From: Prevotella sp. | GTDB taxonomy: Bacteria > Bacteroidota > Bacteroidia > Bacteroidales > Bacteroidaceae | Reading direction: 5' to 3' | Assembly (NCBI GenBank): GCA_017964785.1 | Contig: JAGCRH010000098.1 | Coordinates: 1 to 62,021, forward strand | Length of the DNA: 62,021 bases | In this document: one piece after another, positions 7,347 to 13,779 of the stretch | How the letters are laid out: the number at the start of each line of letters is the position of its first letter | Numbering within the stretch: position 1 is the first letter of the stretch | The notes under the pieces: generated by a model | The model's database searches: none | What the model saw: only the letters and a program-made list of their open reading frames with translations | Told to the model about the DNA's origin: nothing | Position numbers and translations under genes: made by a program

Positions 7347-8555
7347 TCAGCGTGACATACGAGTCGTGTAGTACGCGTTCACCAAACTCTTATAACCCAT
7401 CTGTTTGAGTTGGGCGTAATCCGTCTTGTAGTTGCTCTTGTTGTGTTTTCCCGTACCGAGGTAGCGGATGTTCTGCTGGAGGTAATGGTCAATCTCCTTG
7501 AGGCCCTCGGTCTGATTGATGACGGGGAAGAACCACCTCGCCCATGTGAGCGTTTCCGTATCATCACTCTCAAAGAACACGCGGTTGAAGTGGTTGATGA
7601 GTCCTTTCATCGCCTTTTCTGGTTCCATGTGGTTCCTGATCCGCCAGCGCATAAGAGACTTGGTGGCCCTCTTGATTTTGCCTTTCATCTTCTTCTTGGT
7701 TGCTTCTGAGATGTCTATGTCGCGCGCGTGACATCTGAATCCCAGAAACTCATAGGCGTCATCAGGCGAGTAGATCTTCTCCTTATCGGGGTTTACCTCC
7801 AGCCGGTATTTCGTGAGGGACTCAGCTATCTGGGCTTTATACGCCATCAATGTCTCATGGTCAGGCGCAAAGATGATGATGTCGTCCGAATAGCGGGCAT
7901 AGATCACATGGGCATCATGAAAATACCTGTCCACCTCCTTCAGATAGACATCAGCCAGAAAGGGTGCTGTGGGCACACCAGCCATCACACCGTGACGCTC
8001 CGCGATGGTCTCACCGCCCGAAACGACCCTGTTGTCAGTCAGCATTTTCTCGAAGAAACGGTACAAAGGCTGGTCATCGGCCAACATCTCCTCCAGCATC
8101 GGCAACAGGATGTCGATGGAGATGGAGTTGAAATAATCGTGGATATCCAGTTTGTATGCCCACATCTTTCGGTCTCCGATGGCCTTACGGATACTGAAGA
8201 TGGCGTCGCTGGCCTTGACACCCCGACGGAACGCGTAACAGTTGGGCGTGAAGCACGCATCGTATTTGTAGAGTCTGAAGGCGATGAGTTTGAGAATCAC
8301 CATCTCATCGGGTGCAAAACTGTAGACCACCCTTTTCTTGCCCGACCCCATCTTGTTGACAATCTTCTTTGTGGGGATGCCCAAGCCTTCACCCTGGGCA
8401 ATCCTCTGTGCCAGATGGAGATACGCCTCCTGTTCCACAAAACGGTCGGCTTCGTCGAACGCATGCCAGTTGAAGCGGCCTTTCATCAGCCGGTAGGCAA
8501 GAAACTCCTCCCATGCCTCCTGTCGGGTCAGTTGGGTTAAGATGCTCTCCATCAT
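7347..8555 (-). CDS. Stand-alone reverse transcriptase (possible defence RT)
   Basis: RNA-directed DNA polymerase of about 402 residues from the ATGATG at 8555/8552. The frame is open for 12 more codons, but those lie in the putative structured RNA. RT motifs in order: RVVYSFAPDE (about 75-84), motif A KLDIHDYFNS with catalytic Asp ~137, HGVMAGVPTAPFLADVYL (188-205), catalytic YSDD (222-225), and EFLGFRC (269-275), followed by a thumb-like basic helix and a C-terminal region containing QMGYKSLVNAYY. I see no maturase X domain, HNH endonuclease or group II intron domain V, and no retron VTG signature. It looks like one of the host-exapted bacterial RTs (DRT/UG-type or group-II-like), but I cannot assign a class. 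It is downstream of a REase-fold-like gene and directly upstream of the ssrA promoter. Confidence 0.88.
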   Translation of the reverse strand: MMESILTQLTRQEAWEEFLAYRLMKGRFNWHAFDEADRFVEQEAYLHLAQRIAQGEGLGIPTKKIVNKMGSGKKRVVYSFAPDEMVILKLIAFRLYKYDACFTPNCYAFRRGVKASDAIFSIRKAIGDRKMWAYKLDIHDYFNSISIDILLPMLEEMLADDQPLYRFFEKMLTDNRVVSGGETIAERHGVMAGVPTAPFLADVYLKEVDRYFHDAHVIYARYSDDIIIFAPDHETLMAYKAQIAESLTKYRLEVNPDKEKIYSPDDAYEFLGFRCHARDIDISEATKKKMKGKIKRATKSLMRWRIRNHMEPEKAMKGLINHFNRVFFESDDTETLTWARWFFPVINQTEGLKEIDHYLQQNIRYLGTGKHNKSNYKTDYAQLKQMGYKSLVNAYYTTRMSR

Positions 8556-8562
8556 GAAAAAA

Positions 8563-8697
8563 GAAAAAGGGGAACGGTTTTGAATCCGCAAAATTGCGGA
8601 TCACGAGAGGATACCCCACCCTGTTGCCTGCAAAACATCTTTTTATAGGTAAGGCTGCCTCCATCGCAGGCGCAGTCATGCTGCATCCCCTTTTCCT
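8563..8697 (-). ncRNA. Putative structured RNA between the REase-like gene and the RT
   Basis: The ~150-base gap upstream of the RT is unusually structured. On the RNA strand a 5' arm AGGAAAAGGGGA (8697-8686) can pair with a 3' arm TCCCCTTTTTC (8573-8563) with one bulge, enclosing 112 bases. Inside are GCAG-CATGA-CTGC, GCCT-(7)-AGGC and a perfect 8-bp hairpin ATCCGCAA/TTGCGGAT (8584-8601). The closing stem ends just before the RT start codon. The layout resembles the paired ends of retron or DRT-associated RNAs, but a simple regulatory leader is equally possible. Confidence 0.4.
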
Positions 8698-8706
8698 GTC
8701 TTTATC

Positions 8707-9237
8707 TTAGTTCAACAGTTTGTGAATGCGCCCGATGACGTAGTCCCGTTCGTTGGGCATCTGCGTGTAGAAGTTGATGTACGGGATACCCAGTTTCTTG
8801 GCATACATCCTCGCAATCAGGTACTTCACACCGCTGTCGTGACTGTGGCCCTTGCCAAGCATCACCACACCGATGGCCTTGCCGCCGTTTTCGAGCACGA
8901 AGGTGTAGGGCTGTCCCCACTCCGCCTTATAAGCCTGCGTCGGACGAGTCTTGTAGAGTTTGAACTCGTCGTTGGCGAATCCCACCAGATCCGTCACCTT
9001 CACGTTCTCACGGATGGTGTACGATGGGAATTCACTCAACAGGATTTCCTTGAAATACGCATTCCATTCGGAGTCCGTCTTTTCTCTTTCCACTCTTTCC
9101 GCAGCCGGAGAGGCATAGTTCTGTGCGGGACGGGACTGCTGTGCGGGACGGTTCTCATTTTGCGATTTCTCGATGTAGTCCTGGGCAGCATCCTTCGCGA
9201 CGCCCACAATCTTTAACAATAGTTTTCCAAAATCCAT
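8707..9237 (-). CDS. Uncharacterised protein with degenerate restriction-endonuclease-like fold
   Basis: A 176-residue protein. Residues 1-25 form a hydrophobic/amphipathic helix, 26-55 are a polar Q/N/P/E linker, and 57-176 form a compact alpha/beta domain. The core PYTFVLENGGKAIGVVMLGK, then HSHDS, ARMYAKKLGIPYINFY and a closing helix, follows the strand/helix order of PD-(D/E)xK proteins of the DUF559/DUF2726 kind. The expected catalytic Asp and Glu are replaced by Thr (~112) and Met (~126), so nuclease activity is doubtful. It is the first gene after a strong promoter, and the RT follows on the same strand. The fold assignment is my inference. Confidence 0.7.
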   Translation of the reverse strand: MDFGKLLLKIVGVAKDAAQDYIEKSQNENRPAQQSRPAQNYASPAAERVEREKTDSEWNAYFKEILLSEFPSYTIRENVKVTDLVGFANDEFKLYKTRPTQAYKAEWGQPYTFVLENGGKAIGVVMLGKGHSHDSGVKYLIARMYAKKLGIPYINFYTQMPNERDYVIGRIHKLLN

Positions 9238-9259
9238 AGTTGTCTTCTTTTATCCGTTG

Positions 9260-9290
9260 CAAAATTACAAAATTCCCCGCAATCTCCAAA
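9260..9290 (-). promoter_or_regulatory. Promoter of the REase-like/RT gene pair
   Basis: Minus strand: -33 TTTG (9287-9290), a 19-base spacer and -7 TAATTTTG (9260-9267). Over about 50 bases it matches the ssrA promoter at roughly 45 positions, including the transcribed GCAACGGAT. Confidence 0.75.
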
Positions 9291-9306
9291 CTTTTTGGCA
9301 GGAAAT

Positions 9307-11898
9307 CTATTTCTTAATTGTCAGCACACCTGCGGAGAGGGATGGGACGGAGAGGATGACATCGTTGCCTTCGGTCTTAGCGGTTGTTTTCTGGATGGCG
9401 ACAGCATGCTTGTTCTCCATGCTGTTGGCCACCGTCAGCGAACCAGGGGCGTAGTACTCGAACGCTGTACCTGACACACCAGCCCAGTCACCCTTGATAT
9501 GCAGCGTGGCGGCCTCTTCGGTGGGGTTCACCACCTTCACAATCACCTCGGCCCCGTTCTCCGACAGTGTGGTGCTCACACTCAGATTACCCGTCTCACC
9601 GCTATAAGCCAGACGATACTTGGAGAAATGGTCGTACCAGAGTTCCGTCACCTGACAATTGGGTGCCTTGAACAGATCCTTATAGTCGAAGTTGATAAAG
9701 GCATTGTTCCAATCGGGTGCATCGGTACGACGGATGAAGAGCGCTGCTGCACCCATCGCCACCACATCGCGGGCCTCACACATATTGAGGAATCCACCTG
9801 CAAACAAACCCGTGCGCCAGTCGATGCTGTTCAGGTTCCACTCAGAGATGAAGAGTTTGATGTTTGGATTGGGGCCGTTCGCAATCATCTGCGCGTAGCG
9901 GTCGTACTGCTGCCCCAGACGCACGGGACCAGTTTCATAACCGCCCTGCTGCTCGTAGTGGTGCAGGCTGAGGTAGTCGAAGTAACTGCCGCTGCGCTTG
10001 ATAAAGTCCTCGTCCTCGCGGAAACCACCGCAGGCGATAATCTTGATGCTGGGGTCAATCTTTCGCATCGCCGTGCTGAAATCGCGCACGCACTTCTCAT
10101 AGCGCTCGATACCCATCTCCCACATCTCGTTATCAATCTCCCAATACTTCACGTTGTAGGGTTCAGTATGGCCGTTAGCAGCACGCTTGGCGCCCCATTC
10201 GTCGGTGGCAGGCGCATTGCAGTAGCGCAACCAATGGAGGGCATCTTGAAGTATCTGGTCGTACTCCTCAGCAGGACGTTCAAACTTGACACTCACCACG
10301 ATGATCGGCTCCGAGTTCACCTCACGGCAGAAGCGGATAAACTCATCGGTGCCGAAGCAGTTCTGGTCGTAGTCCATCCACATCCAGTGGGCCCAGCGCT
10401 CACGGTTCTCCTGCGGCCCGATACCCCATTTCCAGTCGTACTGAGCCACATAGCCGCCGCCCGGCCAGCGCAGGCAAGTGGGGTGCAGTTCCTTGACGGC
10501 TTGCAGGATGTCGGGACGGAATCCGCCCAAGTTGATGCCGGTCTGCGTGGTCATCGTGGCCATATCCACCTGCACTGTACCGTTCATCACGGCAATGGCG
10601 AAGTCGCCGTCAAGACTCAGTTTCTCAACCCTGCCATTGGCATTGGTCTTAATCCTGAAATCTCCCTCCATATTCCGAGGTGCCATTTCCAGAGTGAATT
10701 CGTATTTTTTCCACTCTTTGCTGACCTTGCCCAATGAACGGCGAGCCACGAACTCACCCTTGGTATTGCGGAGACCCACGATGAGTTCACCCTTACCCTT
10801 AGCATAAATAGAGCCGACGTACTTTTCACCTACTATGATGTTCTGCGGACCTTGGAAGATGCCGGCCTCAGTCTTGCCTGCCGTAATCTCCTGCGAGTAG
10901 CGCATATTCACGGCGTCATCCTTAATCAGTCGGTATTTGCCACCCTCGCCGAAGGCCGTCCATTGCTGGGCGACAGCAGGAATCTTCACATCGCCCGGCG
11001 TACCCTCAAACAAAGTCTTACCATCAGCAGCCGTCAACTTGATATTGCGATAAGTGGCCTCAGTATAGTTCACCCAGAACGTCACAAAATTGCGGTCGGC
11101 CTGCTCCAGACCGTCATAAGTCACCACCTCTTGGCCGTCCCAATACACCGTCACCTTACTGCCGCGACTCGCGATGCGCAGTTTGTGCCACTGCTGACGC
11201 TCGTTGATCTGTTCCTTCGTGGCCGGAGCCGAAGCCAATGGCACCAGCGTATTCATACGACGTGTACGTCCGCCGAAGCCCTGTGTCTCGCGCACTTCCA
11301 TCTGACAGATGGAGAAGTTGGCCGTCGTGCTCTGCTGCTGGAGGGCCGCACGCGCATTCGCCTCGTTGGCCGCATCGATCTGCGCCTGCGTCTGTGCCGG
11401 CGTAAAGGTGCGACTCTCGTAATACGGGTCGTGTATACGCACATAATAAGGTGTGCCGTCGGCCTTGTTGCGGATGGCGAAGCGGATGTCCATCAGGCCG
11501 CCGCTCCAACTGCGCCTTGCCAACTTGTATGCCCGCCAGTTCACGTCCAACGTCAGGTCGAAGTCGCTAGTCGCGATGCTGTCTATCTTCAATGGCTGTT
11601 CGTAGCGTGTGGGCGAATGCAGCACCTGGTCGTCGTCCATGAACCACCCGTCGAAGTAACCGTCGCGTGGCGGGATGCCCGGATACTGCTCCGGCTCGAA
11701 CGACCGCTCCTGAATCAGTTCCTGCCACACGCCGTTGTTGGCCGAGAAATAGATGTGTTCGAAGAGTTGTCCGTAGAGCATCTCGTCGATGATGCCCGAT
11801 GGCTGTTTGCTCTCCACCGTAATCGTATATTCACTCTGCGCTCTGGCAACGGTTCCTGCCACCAGTAATGCCAATAAAAGGATCCTTCTCATATTCAT
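9307..11898 (-). CDS. Exported alpha-L-arabinofuranosidase, GH51
   Basis: Removes arabinose side chains from arabinoxylan or arabinan. About 863 residues. I start at the ATG at 11898 (MNMRRILLLALLVAGTVARA, a signal peptide) because the promoter's predicted start is near 11920, which makes the upstream in-frame ATGs leaderless or untranscribed. The N-terminal half contains a carbohydrate-binding/concanavalin-like region (VTVYWDGQEV; IYAKGKGELIVGL). The C-terminal half is the GH51 barrel, with RWPGGGYVAQYDWKWGIGP, the acid/base glutamate in KYWEIDNEMW and the nucleophile in LFISEWN, then a beta-sandwich. It is much longer than minimal ~500-residue GH51 enzymes because of the added N-terminal region. 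Probably periplasmic or surface-located. Confidence 0.93.
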   Translation of the reverse strand: MNMRRILLLALLVAGTVARAQSEYTITVESKQPSGIIDEMLYGQLFEHIYFSANNGVWQELIQERSFEPEQYPGIPPRDGYFDGWFMDDDQVLHSPTRYEQPLKIDSIATSDFDLTLDVNWRAYKLARRSWSGGLMDIRFAIRNKADGTPYYVRIHDPYYESRTFTPAQTQAQIDAANEANARAALQQQSTTANFSICQMEVRETQGFGGRTRRMNTLVPLASAPATKEQINERQQWHKLRIASRGSKVTVYWDGQEVVTYDGLEQADRNFVTFWVNYTEATYRNIKLTAADGKTLFEGTPGDVKIPAVAQQWTAFGEGGKYRLIKDDAVNMRYSQEITAGKTEAGIFQGPQNIIVGEKYVGSIYAKGKGELIVGLRNTKGEFVARRSLGKVSKEWKKYEFTLEMAPRNMEGDFRIKTNANGRVEKLSLDGDFAIAVMNGTVQVDMATMTTQTGINLGGFRPDILQAVKELHPTCLRWPGGGYVAQYDWKWGIGPQENRERWAHWMWMDYDQNCFGTDEFIRFCREVNSEPIIVVSVKFERPAEEYDQILQDALHWLRYCNAPATDEWGAKRAANGHTEPYNVKYWEIDNEMWEMGIERYEKCVRDFSTAMRKIDPSIKIIACGGFREDEDFIKRSGSYFDYLSLHHYEQQGGYETGPVRLGQQYDRYAQMIANGPNPNIKLFISEWNLNSIDWRTGLFAGGFLNMCEARDVVAMGAAALFIRRTDAPDWNNAFINFDYKDLFKAPNCQVTELWYDHFSKYRLAYSGETGNLSVSTTLSENGAEVIVKVVNPTEEAATLHIKGDWAGVSGTAFEYYAPGSLTVANSMENKHAVAIQKTTAKTEGNDVILSVPSLSAGVLTIKK

Positions 11899-11926
11899 TG
11901 AATCTAGTAATTTCATTTTGATGTCG

Positions 11927-11957
11927 CAAAGATAGTACTTTTTCTTCAAAAACGAAA
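11927..11957 (-). promoter_or_regulatory. Promoter of the GH51 gene
   Basis: Minus strand: -33 TTTC (11954-11957), a 19-base spacer and -7 TATCTTTG (11927-11934). The position argues for the downstream ATG at 11898 as the start. Confidence 0.65.
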
Positions 11958-11992
11958 CTTTTCACCAAAAATATTTGGCGGCACCGCAAAAA

Positions 11993-12020
11993 CATCTGCC
12001 ATCTGTCAGAACTGCCATCC
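11993..12020. repeat. Dispersed repeat, copy A (CATCTGCCATCTGTCAGA...)
   Basis: A 28-base stretch ending AACTGCCATCC that recurs with one mismatch at 45528-45555, where it forms one arm of a long hairpin. It lies in the 355-base gap between GH51 and the DUF2779 gene. Confidence 0.7.
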
Positions 12021-12120
12021 TCTACACACATTTTCACCCGTTTGCAAGAAAACGAATCAAAACGCATGAGAAATCAGAAATTATTACAAAAAAAATATGC
12101 CTTTGCAGTGTCAATGATGA

Positions 12121-12203
12121 GACAAAAATGCGGTCTGGGCAGGCAACAATAATTTCCCAGTGCGCGGGCAATTGTTTCCCAGGCAGCGTCAAAAACAGAG
12201 TCC
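12121..12203. repeat. Dispersed palindromic element, copy A
   Basis: An imperfect palindrome with the core AGGCAACAA ... CCAG ... GGCAATTGTTTCC. It matches the element at 45616-45698 in order, spacing and flanks (GACAAA before, AGTCCA after). Copy A is more diverged. It occupies the gap downstream of the DUF2779 gene; no coding sequence is evident in the gap. Confidence 0.65.
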
Positions 12204-12221
12204 AATCGGCAACTGGTAAAA

Positions 12222-12246
12222 AGATTGAACATTGAATGTTGAAAGA
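12222..12246. repeat. GAACATTGAATGTTGAA microrepeat
   Basis: A short near-palindromic spacer word next to the 3' end of the DUF2779 gene. The same word family (CAATGTTCAATG) appears inside the trpF coding sequence at 5313-5351. Confidence 0.5.
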
Positions 12247-12253
12247 ACTGACA

Positions 12254-13771
12254 TCACGGCTGTGTCAGTCCTTTTAGTCTTTCCCATACCTTGACCATCG
12301 CCAAGGTGTCGAGGCAACAGTAATCCAGCAGCGCCCGCCGTGCCTTTGCCTGTTCTGCCGGCGTCATGTGCTGTATCTCGGGGAAGATGTTCATGGCATC
12401 GCCGCCGTTCTGGACGCCTCCCTCCAAGTTGTGATAATCCAGCGACGGGTCGTCGGGGAAGAGCGAAGGCAGCACCCGCTTGATGGAGAACGAGCCGCCC
12501 ATCGACGGCAGATAGTACATGCCAGCCTTGAACGGATCGAGCAAATCCTTGATATTCACCATGATATCCAACAGGTGGTCGGCCAAGTCGGGGAACCACT
12601 CGGCCAACTCCTTGATCCTTGTGCACTCAAACACCTTGTTGTAGGCCAGCGTGCAAACGCCCATCGGGATATCCTCGCACAATTGCTCAGCCAAAGCCCT
12701 TCTGGGGTCTGTGCCAGAGATGCCCAGATGCTCCTTGTGGATCAGTTCCCCACCCTCCTTTTCGATGATGTGCAGCGAGTACTGGAAGGTGATCTGCTGA
12801 TACACCTTCGTACCCTCGAACGCAGGCACAGCCAACTGCATCGTCTCGAAGTCCAGGAAGTAGAGCGGATATGTCAGACCGTCCAGAAACGCCTTGATGC
12901 CTTCGAGGTCGATATGCGACGCGTTGTTCAGGGTACAGTCCACCTGAATCTTCCTGACAGGGGGCATCTTCTCGTCCTTGATGTCTTGGAAGGTAACAAG
13001 TCCCTCGCGGTAGTATCGCAGTTTGTCGGCAAACCGCATGCGGTAGAGGTCGAACACCGAGGGCGACGGCAGGTGGCGCGAGCAATACTTGAAGAAGCCG
13101 CAGTCGTAGGGCTTCTTGCACCCTTCCCAGATGTCTTTCTTTGGCTCTTCCTCCTGCTGCAGCAGTGCCTTCGCATCGGCCTGCCCCTCCTCTACCCGAT
13201 CGTATTCGTCGGCTATCAGACCGCCCAGGTCGTTGACCACGAACAACTGCTGCAAGTCGAGTTCCTTCCCTCTGACATAATCGGAATTCAGGCACACGAG
13301 GAAAGTGCCAGTGACGTTGATGCCACACTTCGTGAGCACCCACTTCTGATAGGCCACATCGGGCAGATACTTTTCCAGTTTCGCATGATTGCCGTTGAAC
13401 TCTGGGAAACTGGAACTCTTCACTTCGTAGATGGCCCAGCCGTCGGCCGTCCGGTGCAGGATATCCACAGCGCAGTAGTTGCCGTCGTAACTGAACGAGG
13501 CCTCGCAGATGTTCACCTCGCCGGAAGCCTTCAGTTCCTGAGTCTTCGTGATCATCGCCTCAAGGTCGAGGCGCCCGTCGGCCTTCACCGTCGTCACGTC
13601 GATATAGTCGCCCAGCAGTCCCATCGCCAGATCGCCCACCTCGTTACCGGTTTCAAACCTCGCCTCGCTGTTGGGGTCGATCACCTCCTCCTCAGGCTTA
13701 TAGACACTCATCCACAAGCACTTCGGACACTGGCAGTACCTGGCGTACCTCGACTTCGACAACTGCTTCAT
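12254..13771 (-). CDS. Cas4-like nuclease fused to DUF2779 domain
   Basis: A 505-residue predicted nuclease. The N-terminal half resembles Cas4/RecB-type PD-(D/E)xK nucleases: an early cysteine pair in RYCQCPKCLWM, then CAVDILHR and YEVKSSS (Asp ... Glu-x-Lys), and a later cluster CKKPYDCGFFKYC that could complete a 4Fe-4S site. The C-terminal half (~285-500) is DUF2779, with YFLDFETMQ, TLAYNKVFE and LDYCCLDTLAMV reminiscent of DEDD/RNase H-like exonucleases. It is probably cytosolic, in DNA repair or defence, but the role is not established. It is 8 bases downstream of the sugar-kinase fusion gene and likely co-transcribed. Confidence 0.85.
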   Translation of the reverse strand: MKQLSKSRYARYCQCPKCLWMSVYKPEEEVIDPNSEARFETGNEVGDLAMGLLGDYIDVTTVKADGRLDLEAMITKTQELKASGEVNICEASFSYDGNYCAVDILHRTADGWAIYEVKSSSFPEFNGNHAKLEKYLPDVAYQKWVLTKCGINVTGTFLVCLNSDYVRGKELDLQQLFVVNDLGGLIADEYDRVEEGQADAKALLQQEEEPKKDIWEGCKKPYDCGFFKYCSRHLPSPSVFDLYRMRFADKLRYYREGLVTFQDIKDEKMPPVRKIQVDCTLNNASHIDLEGIKAFLDGLTYPLYFLDFETMQLAVPAFEGTKVYQQITFQYSLHIIEKEGGELIHKEHLGISGTDPRRALAEQLCEDIPMGVCTLAYNKVFECTRIKELAEWFPDLADHLLDIMVNIKDLLDPFKAGMYYLPSMGGSFSIKRVLPSLFPDDPSLDYHNLEGGVQNGGDAMNIFPEIQHMTPAEQAKARRALLDYCCLDTLAMVKVWERLKGLTQP

Positions 13772-13779
13772 ATCGGTTC

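Noticed and set aside
7347..8697. RT plus upstream RNA as a standard retron
   Set aside because: The VTG and NAxxH signatures of retron RTs are not visible. The paired arms alone are not enough, so I kept it as an unassigned RT cassette.
7236..8706. RT gene as part of a group II intron
   Set aside because: No domain V-like hairpin downstream, no maturase or HNH region in the protein, and the RT sits in an operon-like layout.
7253..9305. RT cassette as a classical tmRNA-integrated island
   Set aside because: Integrases use the tmRNA 3' end; this cassette lies at the 5' side, and no integrase or duplicated ssrA 3' end is present.
12018..12120. A small gene between GH51 and the DUF2779 gene
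   Set aside because: Short frames here have no ribosome-binding context and fall on the dispersed repeat elements.
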